Shown: positions 35,894-44,251 of the stretch, piece by piece
How positions within the stretch are numbered: position 1 is the first letter of the stretch
How the letters are laid out: the number at the start of each line of letters is the position of its first letter
NCBI GenBank assembly: GCA_030526175.1
Contig: JAUNDJ010000005.1
Location: 1 to 53,359, forward strand
Direction of reading: 5' to 3'
DNA length: 53,359 nt
Source: Bacillota bacterium
GTDB lineage: Bacteria > Bacillota_I > Bacilli_A > Erysipelotrichales > Erysipelotrichaceae
The notes under the pieces: generated by a model
The model's input: the letters and a program-made list of their open reading frames with translations, nothing else
What the model was told of the DNA's origin: nothing
Databases searched by the model: none
Made by a program: the position numbers and the translations under genes

Positions 35894-36586
35894 ATGTGTA
35901 ACGAAGATTACATTTTACAAATGTTTAATTTAAACGAAAGAATCTATATTGATACTTCTACTTTGATGGAAGTCTATGGGTTAAGATCATTTATTGAAAA
36001 GGTTCGACCTATATGTAGAGAAAAAGGGCATCGCATTATTGTGACTGATTCAGTATGTGCTGAATTAGAAAAACATATGCATTCACTTAATGAATTTAAG
36101 AAAAGCAAAGCTGCTGAAGCTATGCTATTGGTTTGTCAAAATAGTGATATTTTTCAGATTGAGGATATCAGTAGCAAAAGATTAAGGGAAGAAAAGTTCA
36201 TTAACTCATTTGCTGATCCAGAACTTATAAAAGAGATATTAAGTAACAAGTTTAATCATACTCAGCTACTAATTACCAATGACAGAAAACTTTCTTCTGA
36301 TGTATATGATTTGAATACCTTTGAATCATGTAGAGGTAAAAGAATAGCAGTATGTTATCTAAATTCTACCGGAAATCTTATGATGTGTGATTGTGCAAGA
36401 AATCAAACTGTTGAAGATCCAAAAATTGAAGAAACAAAGCCTTCTATTCAATATGTTGATAGAATCATAGTCAGAGAACCAGATGGATTTCATAAACATG
36501 GTATTCCAACATTAACATTTGCTGGTGGTTTGGCGTGTGCTTGTGGATGGAAACCTTTAGTTAAATTTGTTAAATCGTTACTATAG
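35894..36586 (+). CDS. PIN-domain-like protein with C-terminal extension
   Basis: A 230-residue protein. The N-terminal half shows PIN-type acidic motifs in order: RIYIDTSTLMEV (first Asp), VTDSVCAELEKH (Glu) and LLITNDRKLSSDV (Asp). PIN domains are Mg-dependent RNases, often toxins. The C-terminal third has NLMMCDCARN and a Gly-rich hydrophobic end (TFAGGLACACGWKPLVKFV) that may associate with membrane. No antitoxin-like HTH gene is adjacent. The start at 35894 follows AAAGGATG; an ATG at 35882 overlaps that site. It lies in the insertion between prgI and virB4. Confidence 0.65.
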   Translation: MCNEDYILQMFNLNERIYIDTSTLMEVYGLRSFIEKVRPICREKGHRIIVTDSVCAELEKHMHSLNEFKKSKAAEAMLLVCQNSDIFQIEDISSKRLREEKFINSFADPELIKEILSNKFNHTQLLITNDRKLSSDVYDLNTFESCRGKRIAVCYLNSTGNLMMCDCARNQTVEDPKIEETKPSIQYVDRIIVREPDGFHKHGIPTLTFAGGLACACGWKPLVKFVKSLL

Positions 36587-36599
36587 GAGGATCAATCAA

Positions 36600-36908
36600 A
36601 TGAACGATAACTTATACAAAACAATTTCTACTTGCATTTTAACAGCTGGAGCATGTTTCATCAGCTATGAAGTAATTAATAACAAAACACCATTCTTATG
36701 TGAGTATGATATTGAATCGAAAAAAATAAGATTTGGTATGAATGGAGGAAATCCGAAAGCTTTAGAAAACAATCAAAAAGTTGTTAAGCCATCTTTAGAT
36801 ACCACACCTGTTGTTAATGAGGATGCAAAGACTAAAGAGTTAAAGAATGCCACCGCAAAAACTAAAACGATAGTTGAAAATATATATGTTGATCAACAAT
36901 CCAATTAG
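36600..36908 (+). CDS. Small membrane-anchored hypothetical protein
   Basis: 102 residues: an N-terminal hydrophobic segment (TISTCILTAGACFISYEVI), then a hydrophilic region ending in KTKTIVENIYVDQQSN. AGGAGG at 36585-36590 fixes the start. It follows the PIN-domain gene by 13 bases and its stop lies inside a terminator. It may act as a partner of the PIN protein; unproven. Confidence 0.5.
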   Translation: MNDNLYKTISTCILTAGACFISYEVINNKTPFLCEYDIESKKIRFGMNGGNPKALENNQKVVKPSLDTTPVVNEDAKTKELKNATAKTKTIVENIYVDQQSN

Positions 36909-36926
36909 TGGATTGTTTTTCTTTTT
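36895..36926 (+). terminator. Terminator of the inserted block
   Basis: AACAATCC and GGATTGTT form an 8-bp stem followed by TTTTCTTTTT, spanning the stop codon of the preceding gene. A terminator in the middle of a conjugation operon supports the view that this block is foreign to it. Confidence 0.85.
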
Positions 36927-36944
36927 GCCTGGAAGGAGGATTTA

Positions 36945-37610
36945 ATGAATAAAGAAAAACGATTATTAAAGGAACAAAAGAAAAAGGAAAAGCAACTTAA
37001 AAAGAAGAAACAAAAACGTATTAAAGAATTAAAAAACATTCTAGATTGGATGCATATTCAAGCAATTGATGAATATGGCATTTACTTATCTAAAGGTAAT
37101 AAGGATATGGTTGTTAGGGGATTGGTTTTATCTTCTAACAACATTTTTCTTAAAGAAAGTTACGCAAAGGCTAGAGATGTATTTGCATTATCTTCAGCTT
37201 TTGACAGATTAAAAGGTGTTACTTATTTTAAGTTTGTTAAGACACCAATCAGACTTAGCAGTAATGTTAACCGGTTAAGTGAAGATCTTGAAATAGAGAA
37301 GAACCCAGGTAGAAGAAAGCTAATGAAAATCTCAATAGATAAAATGGATGATGCAATGCAAGTACGTAAAGAGATGGCGTTTTATGTATTAGTGCAAGAT
37401 AAACCAGATGTTATTGATAAAAGGTTATATGCATTAAAACAGGAAATGAATCTTGCTGGATTACATCCGCAGGTAATGGGTATTACAGACTATGAAGCTG
37501 TAGTGGCTCAACAGTTTGAAAATGAAATAGTCAATGAATACATGTATAGCAGTTTAATCGTAGATCAGGAGGTGTATCAAAATGCGATTGACCAAGTCAA
37601 AGCGTGCTAG
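36945..37610 (+). CDS. VirB4-linked protein (N-terminal-domain-like)
   Basis: A 221-residue protein with a very basic first 30 residues (KKKEKQLKKKKQKRIKEL), then a globular part (DEYGIYLSKGNKDMVVRGLVLSS, FKFVKTPIRL, EMAFYVLVQDKPDVI) that resembles the N-terminal domain found before the ATPase core of many VirB4/TraC proteins. The next gene starts 29 bases inside it and encodes the ATPase core, so the pair may be a split VirB4. A GGAAGGAGG ribosome site precedes the ATG. Confidence 0.55.
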   Translation: MNKEKRLLKEQKKKEKQLKKKKQKRIKELKNILDWMHIQAIDEYGIYLSKGNKDMVVRGLVLSSNNIFLKESYAKARDVFALSSAFDRLKGVTYFKFVKTPIRLSSNVNRLSEDLEIEKNPGRRKLMKISIDKMDDAMQVRKEMAFYVLVQDKPDVIDKRLYALKQEMNLAGLHPQVMGITDYEAVVAQQFENEIVNEYMYSSLIVDQEVYQNAIDQVKAC

Positions 37611-39444
37611 AAGAACAACAATTGCCCCTAAAGGATTATTAGAAAGAAATAACTATTATATTTTAGGTGATACTTATGTAAGGGTACTTACTATTTCAGC
37701 ACTTCCTAATGAATTTGGTGAAGGCTTTTTAGCGCAGTTTATCAATGATCATCGTTTCCATATAGATATTTCTACAAGTATTATGAATGAAGATGTTTCT
37801 TCATTCTTACAAAAGGAAATTAATGAATTAGAAAGCAAGATTGATAAATGTGATAACGATATTAACAGAGAAATCTTAATTAAAAGATATAGATCATATC
37901 AAGATTCCTTAAAACAGTTGGTTGCCAATAACTCGAGAACAATCAATACTGTTATTAACTTGTACATTCATGCTAAATCATTACAGGATTTAGAAGAGTA
38001 TACTAAGGAACTTAAGGAATTCTTTTATTCAACAGGACTGTCCGTTCGCTTGGATACATTACCTCGATTACAGGTAGGTACAATGCAGAAGAACAGTCCT
38101 TTATTTATTGGAAATTCATTAGATCGATACAGTAACTATCATATTGGATTAATGATGCCTTCGTTGTCTGTTGCTGGATTGTGGCCATTTATTTTTGATT
38201 CTATGGATGATAAATATGGATCATTCATTGGTGTTGAAGCGAATACAGGAGGAAAAATTGTCTTTGATCAGTTTGCCTATATCAATGATAAAAACGCAAG
38301 ATATCAGGGTAGAACAGCAGGTAATATGATTATTGTTGGTAGAACTGGTATGGGTAAAACGACCATTATTAATCTGTTAGTCAATTCTCATTTAATTAAT
38401 AAAAGAAAGGTCATCTGGTGTGATCCAGAAAATAAGAATAAGAAACTAACAAATGAGTTAGGTGGGAACTACATTGAATTTGGTGTTGATAAAAACATTA
38501 TCAATATTTTTGATTTAAGACCAGTAACGACAGATGATGAAAACAGAGAAGATGACAGTGTCATGTATGATACGATTACTGCAATCAGTAATGTTGTTGA
38601 AGATTTAACGATTACATTTAGATTGCTATGGCCAACGATTACAGAAAATGAATTAGATATGGTAAATGAAATCACAGTGAAAACTTATAGAAGTGCTGGT
38701 ATTGATGGCAGTGAGTCGTTTAAGTACTATACACCAAAGGATTATCCAACATTTACTGACTTTTCAGGTACGATAGATGAGTTAATTGATGAATACAGTA
38801 AGAACTTATCATTGTATAAAAGAGAGTATGATGCATTAAAAGATCTACAGATGAGAATGAGAAATCTGGTAGGCACACCTGATGTTCCGGGACAAAATGC
38901 CAGATATTTTAATGGTAAGACAAATATTGATTTTGAGGCATTAGAAGATATTGGTTTATTATCATTTGGTATGAAACATTTGTCTTCTACACCTATTGGT
39001 GTAAGAAATGCATTATTAAGACTTGTATTTAACTATGCCTGGTCTAAATGCTTATCTACAGATGAAGAAACAGTATTTGTATCAGATGAAGATCATGAAT
39101 TCATTTCTATTGAAGAAATTGCTTCAATCAAAGCTCAGTTTCAACGAAGAGCAAGAAAGTACAATACTGTCACAATCTCAGGGACACAGCAGGTAAGAGA
39201 CTATTGTGATGAAAAGATTCTAACTTATGGACGAGCCATTTTTGAAAACAGTACATATCAGATGTATTTCAATATGTATAAAAGTTCAGTAGAAGACTTG
39301 TCACAGTTAATCGTACTAACAGATCAGGAGAAAGAACAGTTGGTAAATTTACCACCTTATACATGTTTAACAGAAGTTGGTAATCGTAAGATTCCTATTC
39401 GTATATTGCTTACAGATGAAGAAGATAGATTAATAGGTAAATAG
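37582..39444 (+). CDS. virB4: VirB4-like conjugation ATPase
   Basis: A 620-residue ATPase that powers the mating channel. The Walker A is VGRTGMGKTT (about residue 253). The Walker B-like segment is TVFVSDEDHEFISIEE, with VSDED in place of the usual hydrophobic-DE-A form. Motif GTQQVRDY and the final NLPPYTCLTEVG are also family-like. Preceded by a perfect AGGAGGTG ribosome site and overlapping the upstream gene by 29 bases. The N-terminal part is shorter than in single-chain VirB4 proteins (about 800 residues). The cell-wall hydrolase starts at the next base after its stop. Confidence 0.88.
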   Translation: MRLTKSKRARRTTIAPKGLLERNNYYILGDTYVRVLTISALPNEFGEGFLAQFINDHRFHIDISTSIMNEDVSSFLQKEINELESKIDKCDNDINREILIKRYRSYQDSLKQLVANNSRTINTVINLYIHAKSLQDLEEYTKELKEFFYSTGLSVRLDTLPRLQVGTMQKNSPLFIGNSLDRYSNYHIGLMMPSLSVAGLWPFIFDSMDDKYGSFIGVEANTGGKIVFDQFAYINDKNARYQGRTAGNMIIVGRTGMGKTTIINLLVNSHLINKRKVIWCDPENKNKKLTNELGGNYIEFGVDKNIINIFDLRPVTTDDENREDDSVMYDTITAISNVVEDLTITFRLLWPTITENELDMVNEITVKTYRSAGIDGSESFKYYTPKDYPTFTDFSGTIDELIDEYSKNLSLYKREYDALKDLQMRMRNLVGTPDVPGQNARYFNGKTNIDFEALEDIGLLSFGMKHLSSTPIGVRNALLRLVFNYAWSKCLSTDEETVFVSDEDHEFISIEEIASIKAQFQRRARKYNTVTISGTQQVRDYCDEKILTYGRAIFENSTYQMYFNMYKSSVEDLSQLIVLTDQEKEQLVNLPPYTCLTEVGNRKIPIRILLTDEEDRLIGK

Positions 39445-40632
39445 ATGAATACATTAAAGTATTTGATGAATAAAATGACGAGAAAAGTTGGAGTGACTCT
39501 TCTCGTTTTTATTTTGGCAATGGGTGCAATATTAACACCATTTGTCGCAATGAATGAATATCTTAAACATCCAATATCCATTACATATGACATCATCTTT
39601 GGTGATTTTTTTAAGATTGAACTAGGAGGAAATATCAATGTTAAAGTACTTCAGTATAAAGCAGAGATAGAGAAGTGGACATCAAAGGAAAAAAATGGTT
39701 ATTATGATTTGTCTCCATATGAAAATGTTTTATTTGCATTGATGATGACAGAAAGTGGTGGGAATGGTAATGATCCTATGCAGTCAAGTGAATGCGGTAA
39801 GAATACTAGATATTCTCATAAACCTAATTCCATTACTGATCCTAAGTATTCCATTGAATGTGGTGTAAAGAATTTTGCGGATGCTATGTCACGAGCAACA
39901 TCAAAAGGACTAACAGGAAGTGATGCCTTATATAATGCAATTGATGGATACAATAAAGGCTTTGGTGTAATCAGTAAACATGCAGAAGTAGGACATTATT
40001 CTTTAGAAACAAGCTGTAAGTTTTGTTATGACCATAGATTCAGTGATCAAAAGAAATCATACAGTACAGCAGCTACATTAAAAAGTCAGTATAATTTAAA
40101 GTCAAATAATTACTGGGATGGTGGCAGCTGGAGATGGAACTATGGCAATATGTTTTATGTCTATAAGGTATTAAGCTATCTTAAAATATCAGATGATACA
40201 GTTATTCCATACGATGGAACAATAGGCAGTATGATAGCTGCTGAAGCACAAAAGAAAATAGGATGTAGATACTGGTATGGTGAAGAAGGTCCAAATTATT
40301 TTGACTGTTCTGGTTTAGTATACTGGTGTTGTAAACAGGCAGGTATGAGCATTACCAGAGAAGGTGCTAATACTTATTCAAAAATGGGAAAAGCTATTGC
40401 TTATAAAGATTTAAAACCAGGAGATGTTGTTACATTTGACTGGGATAATGACAATAAAGCTGAGCATATAGGAATCTATATAGGTGGAGGTTTTATGATT
40501 CATGCACATGGTGATAGCTATGTACATGGCAATTATGCCAAGTTTGTAGTTGAAAAGAAAAGTATTAGTTCGGGGTACTATCATGATCATATCTTTAGAT
40601 GCAGAAGACTTTATTGGAGAAAAATGCTATAA
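39445..40632 (+). CDS. VirB1-like cell-wall hydrolase (lysozyme-like + NlpC/P60)
   Basis: A 395-residue secreted or membrane-anchored hydrolase that opens peptidoglycan for the channel. A membrane anchor lies at about 15-40 (VGVTLLVFILAMGAILTPFV). A lysozyme-like transglycosylase domain follows with catalytic Glu in LFALMMTESGGNGNDPMQ, and last an NlpC/P60 endopeptidase with Cys288 in YFDCSGLVYW and His in AEHIGIYIGGG, plus IHAHGD. This two-domain layout matches Tn916 Orf14/CwlT and PrgK-type proteins. Last gene of the T4SS cluster before the cargo block. Confidence 0.9.
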   Translation: MNTLKYLMNKMTRKVGVTLLVFILAMGAILTPFVAMNEYLKHPISITYDIIFGDFFKIELGGNINVKVLQYKAEIEKWTSKEKNGYYDLSPYENVLFALMMTESGGNGNDPMQSSECGKNTRYSHKPNSITDPKYSIECGVKNFADAMSRATSKGLTGSDALYNAIDGYNKGFGVISKHAEVGHYSLETSCKFCYDHRFSDQKKSYSTAATLKSQYNLKSNNYWDGGSWRWNYGNMFYVYKVLSYLKISDDTVIPYDGTIGSMIAAEAQKKIGCRYWYGEEGPNYFDCSGLVYWCCKQAGMSITREGANTYSKMGKAIAYKDLKPGDVVTFDWDNDNKAEHIGIYIGGGFMIHAHGDSYVHGNYAKFVVEKKSISSGYYHDHIFRCRRLYWRKML

Positions 40633-40715
40633 TTGACTAGTGAATAAGAAAGACCAATTAGAATTTAAGGAATAAATAAATTAAAATATTCCAACTGATG
40701 AAGAGGTGAAAATCA

Positions 40716-41531
40716 ATGGATTATCATTTAAAAAACATAACAAATATTAAAAATTTACCTTTTAACTTATCAGTATTTGATGCTTCAACAGCTATGGAAA
40801 AACATGTTTATCCAAGACATTTTCATTCTCATTTAGAAATCGTATTTACAATTGAGGGGAAAGGTGATATATGGGTTGATGGGAATCAATACAATATTAC
40901 TAGTGAGAATGTGTTTTTGATAAGTCCAAATTCTATTCATCAGGTGACTGGCTATCCACCATATGAGAATAATATTGGTTATTGTCTTCAGATTGATTTA
41001 GAACATTTCAAACCACTTTTCCCAGAATTAGGTGAATCTTATCATATGACATGTAGCAAAGATTTATCTTTAAATATCATTCGTCAATGTAAACTATTGC
41101 ATCAAGAAATTGATGAAGATAAAGATGAATTTGATTTAGTAATTAGAATAATTAAAATACTACAATTAATTAAAGAAAATGCGATAAAAAAATCTATACC
41201 AAAAGATTATCATAGGGATTTAATCTTAAAAGTCTCAAAGTATATTCAAAACCATTATGATGAAGCTTTGACAATAGAATTGTTAGCCAAAAAATTCAAT
41301 TTTTCCGTAAGTTATCTTCAAAAAATATGTAAAGACTATTTCCAACAGTCCATTCATCAATATATTACAGACATACGTATGGAACATGCTTTAGCTGATT
41401 TGAAACATACAAATCTGTCAATCATAGAAATTGCGATAAAGAATGGTTTTAGTGATAGTAAGTCCTTTACAAGAGAATTTAAAAAACGTTTTGAAATAAC
41501 ACCAGCAGTTTATCGAAAAGAGATAAAATGA
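40716..41531 (+). CDS. AraC-family transcriptional regulator
   Basis: A 271-residue regulator: an N-terminal cupin-like sensor (about 1-120, YPRHFHSHLEIVFTIEGKG and NSIHQVTGY) and a C-terminal double HTH (about 170-268, LTIELLAKKFNFSVSYLQKI, then LSIIEIAIKNGFSDSKSFTREFKKRF with the PAVYRKE ending). AraC proteins of this type often sense sugars or aromatic acids. It lies just before an esterase whose promoter is flanked by a long inverted repeat, a likely target. A GAGGTGA ribosome site precedes the ATG. Confidence 0.88.
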   Translation: MDYHLKNITNIKNLPFNLSVFDASTAMEKHVYPRHFHSHLEIVFTIEGKGDIWVDGNQYNITSENVFLISPNSIHQVTGYPPYENNIGYCLQIDLEHFKPLFPELGESYHMTCSKDLSLNIIRQCKLLHQEIDEDKDEFDLVIRIIKILQLIKENAIKKSIPKDYHRDLILKVSKYIQNHYDEALTIELLAKKFNFSVSYLQKICKDYFQQSIHQYITDIRMEHALADLKHTNLSIIEIAIKNGFSDSKSFTREFKKRFEITPAVYRKEIK

Positions 41532-41551
41532 CCATAATTTAAAGAGAAAAT

Positions 41552-41602
41552 GTCCTTCTTAACTTTTTTATAAAAACTATAATGAAAACAGTTAAGGAGG
41601 AC
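41552..41602 (+). promoter_or_regulatory. Esterase promoter framed by a 13-bp inverted repeat
   Basis: GTCCTTCTTAACT (41552-41564) and AGTTAAGGAGGAC (41590-41602) are inverted repeats matching at 12 of 13 positions. TATAAT (41578-41583) lies between them, and the right arm contains the AAGGAGG ribosome site of the esterase gene. An AraC-type operator is likely. Confidence 0.5.
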
Positions 41603-41609
41603 TTTTATT

Positions 41610-42416
41610 ATGATTCATGAAACAATAAATTATACAGAAGATGGGCGTGTGAATTTACAAACTTATATTCCTGAAGTTAAAGGTGGTCCATTAATGCCAG
41701 CGCTTATTTCATGTCCTGGTGGGGCATGGACAAAACTTACAAACACCGAAGGAGAAATGGTGGCATTAACATTCATGAAAGAACGATATGCAAGTTTTGT
41801 GTTAAGTTATTCTATAGGGGATTACAGTGAATTTCCGAATCCATTAGTTGAAATTGGATGGGCTATTTCAACCATCAGAAAGAACGCTGAAAAATGGCAC
41901 ATTGATCCACGTAAGATTGCAGTTGCAGGTTTCTCTGCTGGTGCGAGCGTCGCTTCTATGTCAGCGACACAGTGGAAAAATGAAGAAATCGCAAGTAAGT
42001 TAGGTGTAAAAGTGGAAGATTTAAAACCAAATGCAGCTATTCTAGGATACTGCTGTAATGATTTATCAACGATTTTTGATAATCAAGATGATGATCTTGT
42101 AATACCTGAACCAGGTAAGATTACAGCTGACCGTACACCGCAGATTGATATCGTTAACTATGTGACAAAAGATACATCACCAATTTTTTTCTATCATTGT
42201 CGCTATGATGAATATGTACCTGTTAAAAACACATGGTTACTTGCAAGTAGACTAGGAGAGCAGGGTTTACCATTTGAAATGCATATCTTCCAGACAGGTC
42301 ACCATGGGATGTCTGTCAATAATAAACTAACATTAGAACATGATCCAGTTGATCCATGTGTCACACAGTGGGTACCACTTTGTTTAAACTGGTTAGATCA
42401 GTTATTTAAAGATTAA
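41610..42416 (+). CDS. Alpha/beta hydrolase (esterase/lipase, BD-FAE/acetyl-esterase-like)
   Basis: A 268-residue cytosolic esterase. The oxyanion region is SCPGGAWTKL, the nucleophile elbow is AGFSAGAS (Ser109), the acid is in CRYDEYVP and the histidine in TGHHGMS. It resembles xylan acetyl-esterases or BD-FAE-like hydrolases that remove acyl groups from sugars. Preceded by an AraC regulator and an inverted-repeat promoter. In the cargo block it adds a substrate-processing step. Confidence 0.83.
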   Translation: MIHETINYTEDGRVNLQTYIPEVKGGPLMPALISCPGGAWTKLTNTEGEMVALTFMKERYASFVLSYSIGDYSEFPNPLVEIGWAISTIRKNAEKWHIDPRKIAVAGFSAGASVASMSATQWKNEEIASKLGVKVEDLKPNAAILGYCCNDLSTIFDNQDDDLVIPEPGKITADRTPQIDIVNYVTKDTSPIFFYHCRYDEYVPVKNTWLLASRLGEQGLPFEMHIFQTGHHGMSVNNKLTLEHDPVDPCVTQWVPLCLNWLDQLFKD

Positions 42417-42433
42417 TTCACTTACGATATGAC

Positions 42434-42449
42434 AAATCCCAGTTTGTAG
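42434..42449. repeat. Direct repeat copy 1 flanking the MerR module
   Basis: AAATCCCAGTTTGTAG, identical to 44158-44173. Each copy can form a short ACAAA/TTTGT-type hairpin (complete in copy 1). The pair brackets the MerR gene and its neighbouring hydrolase gene. Confidence 0.7.
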
Positions 42450-42513
42450 AGATAAATTAGAATTTGTAAGGAAATAATAAATTCAAATTCTTTCTTTTAT
42501 TGAGAAAATATTG

Positions 42514-42546
42514 TAAAAATAAATGCCAGATCTTATACCTGGCGTT
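42514..42546 (-). terminator. Terminator of the merR-like gene
   Basis: On the minus strand AACGCCAG pairs with CTGGCATT, followed by a T-rich run (A-rich 42514-42523), just past the stop at 42552. Confidence 0.7.
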
Positions 42547-42551
42547 AATTA

Positions 42552-42989
42552 TTATTCGTGAGCTTTATTATAGAGTTCTTGAATGCCTTTTGGAAGATTG
42601 TTAGGAAGCATGGCATTTATACCATCTTCATTACCATCTGCTATAGCTTTATCATAGTACCAGCATTTGTACTCTAGCATAGCTAAAGTTCTTTCAAGAT
42701 GTTTTATTTCTGAAAGAACTGCCTTTTTACGTTTTTCAAATAATCGTTTTCTATCAGGATAACTCGAAGGACCATCAGTAACCCATTTGAAAAATTGTTT
42801 GATATCTTTTATCTCTAATCCTGATTCTTTCAAACATTCAATAATATGAATTGCTTCAATTTCAGAATCACCAAAATAGCGAATATTTCCCTTTCTTTCA
42901 ATATTAGGGAAAAAGCCTTCTTTATCGTAATATCTAAGTGTTGAAATAGGAAGGTTAAACATTTTAGAAACTTGACCAATTGTATACAT
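42552..42989 (-). CDS. MerR-family transcriptional regulator
   Basis: 145 residues: an N-terminal winged HTH (MYTIGQVSKMFNLPISTLRYYDKEGFFP), then a coiled-coil dimer helix (about 80-115, KKAVLSEIKHLERTLAMLEYK) and a short C-terminal segment without a paired-Cys metal site. This form resembles the AdhR/NmlR-like MerR regulators that respond to aldehydes or electrophiles. It is divergent from the hydrolase gene at 43115, whose promoter has the long 19-bp spacer these regulators act on. Confidence 0.87.
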   Translation of the reverse strand: MYTIGQVSKMFNLPISTLRYYDKEGFFPNIERKGNIRYFGDSEIEAIHIIECLKESGLEIKDIKQFFKWVTDGPSSYPDRKRLFEKRKKAVLSEIKHLERTLAMLEYKCWYYDKAIADGNEDGINAMLPNNLPKGIQELYNKAHE

Positions 42990-43019
42990 ATAAATTCTCC
43001 TAAAAAAATAAAAATATGC

Positions 43020-43050
43020 TTGACCTAAAGTTAGGTTTAGGCTGTATTAT
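43020..43050 (+). promoter_or_regulatory. MerR-type promoter with 19-bp spacer
   Basis: TTGACC (-35, 43020-43025) and TATTAT (-10, 43045-43050) are 19 bp apart. The spacer carries the dyad CCTAAA-N6-TTTAGG (43024-43041). The overlong spacer with a dyad in it is the hallmark of MerR activation by DNA untwisting. Confidence 0.75.
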
Positions 43051-43114
43051 GCTTACATGATAAAACAAAATCAATGTTTTATCAAGATGATTTTTGATTT
43101 TTGGAGGTATAAAA

Positions 43115-44113
43115 ATGTTAAAAATGGCAGAACTTAATTTAGTAACAGATTGGGATAAAACATTCCCAAAAAGTGATAAAGTGAATCACAAAAAAGCAAC
43201 TTTTATAAACAAATACGGTATTACTTTAGCAGCAGATATGTATATTCCAATGAATGTTGAAGGTAAGTTAAGCGCAATTGCAGTATGTGGACCATTTGGT
43301 GCAGTAAAAGAACAATGTTCTGGTTTATATGCACAAACTATGGCAGAAAGAGGTTATCTTACTATTGCATTCGATCCATCATTTACAGGAGAGAGTGGTG
43401 GACAGCCAAGATATATGGCTTCTCCAGATATTAATACGGAAGATTTTATGGCGGCGGTAGATTTCTTATCAGTGCAAGATAATGTTGATGCAGATAAGAT
43501 TGGTATTATTGGAATCTGTGGTTGGGGTGGTATGGCCCTTAATACAGCAGCACTTGATACGAGAATCAAGGCAACAATTGTTTCTACAATGTATGATATG
43601 ACAAGAGTAAATGCTAATGGATATTTTGATTCTGAGAATACTGAGGAACAGAGATACGAAAAGAAGAAAGCTATGAACATGCTTAGAACTGAAGAATATA
43701 AAAAAGGTGAATATTCTCGTGCTGGAGGATGCTTACCTCTTCCAGTTCCAGAAGAAGCGCCATTCTATGTAAAAGATTATAGTGAATACTATAAGGGAAG
43801 ATGCTATCATGCAAGAAGCCTTAATTCTAACGAAGGATGGAACAGTCTTGGATGTCAATCATTTATGAATCAGCCAATTCTTAAGTACAGTAATGAAATT
43901 AGGAGTGCAGTCCTTATTATGCATGGAGACAAGGCCCATAGCTATTACTTTGGTAAGGATGCTTACGATGCGATGGTAAAAGATAGTCAGTATACAGCTA
44001 ATAAAGAATTGCTTACTATTCCAGGTGCAGTTCATACAGATCTTTATGATAATTTAGAAGTAATTCCTTTTGATAAAATGGAAAAATTCTTTATTGAAAA
44101 TGGAGTAGATTAA
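43115..44113 (+). CDS. Alpha/beta hydrolase, dienelactone-hydrolase-like with Cys nucleophile
   Basis: A 332-residue hydrolase. The nucleophile elbow is GICGWGG (Cys135), as in dienelactone hydrolases, where most hydrolases have Ser. The acid is probably in LIMHGDKAHS and the histidine in GAVHTDLYD. GGAGGT at 43103-43108 fixes the start at 43115; the open frame back to 43094 has no site. It is controlled by the divergent MerR-like gene. Substrate unknown; electrophile or lactone detoxification fits the context. Confidence 0.78.
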   Translation: MLKMAELNLVTDWDKTFPKSDKVNHKKATFINKYGITLAADMYIPMNVEGKLSAIAVCGPFGAVKEQCSGLYAQTMAERGYLTIAFDPSFTGESGGQPRYMASPDINTEDFMAAVDFLSVQDNVDADKIGIIGICGWGGMALNTAALDTRIKATIVSTMYDMTRVNANGYFDSENTEEQRYEKKKAMNMLRTEEYKKGEYSRAGGCLPLPVPEEAPFYVKDYSEYYKGRCYHARSLNSNEGWNSLGCQSFMNQPILKYSNEIRSAVLIMHGDKAHSYYFGKDAYDAMVKDSQYTANKELLTIPGAVHTDLYDNLEVIPFDKMEKFFIENGVD

Positions 44114-44157
44114 CTTAAAAGATATAAATATTGGATACTTAAATTTATTAAGTAGAA

Positions 44158-44173
44158 AAATCCCAGTTTGTAG
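44158..44173. repeat. Direct repeat copy 2 flanking the MerR module
   Basis: AAATCCCAGTTTGTAG, exact copy of 42434-42449, downstream of the hydrolase gene. Confidence 0.7.
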
Positions 44174-44201
44174 TGAAATTATTTGATAATAATAAATTTA
44201 C

Positions 44202-44234
44202 AAAAAAAGTGATTTTTCCATTCTGAAAAATCAC
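44202..44234 (-). terminator. Terminator of the tetR-like gene
   Basis: GTGATTTTTC and GAAAAATCAC form a perfect 10-bp stem; on the minus strand a T-run follows (A-run 44202-44208). Confidence 0.85.
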
Positions 44235-44251
44235 AAAAGATTCGATTAAAA

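Noticed and set aside
39342-39353. GGTAAATTTACC inside virB4 as another copy of the dispersed palindrome
   Set aside because: It lacks the outer AA/TT and AC/GT bases that the other copies share; a 12-bp AT-rich match may be chance. AGGTAA-AG-TTACCT at 25449 was set aside for the same reason.
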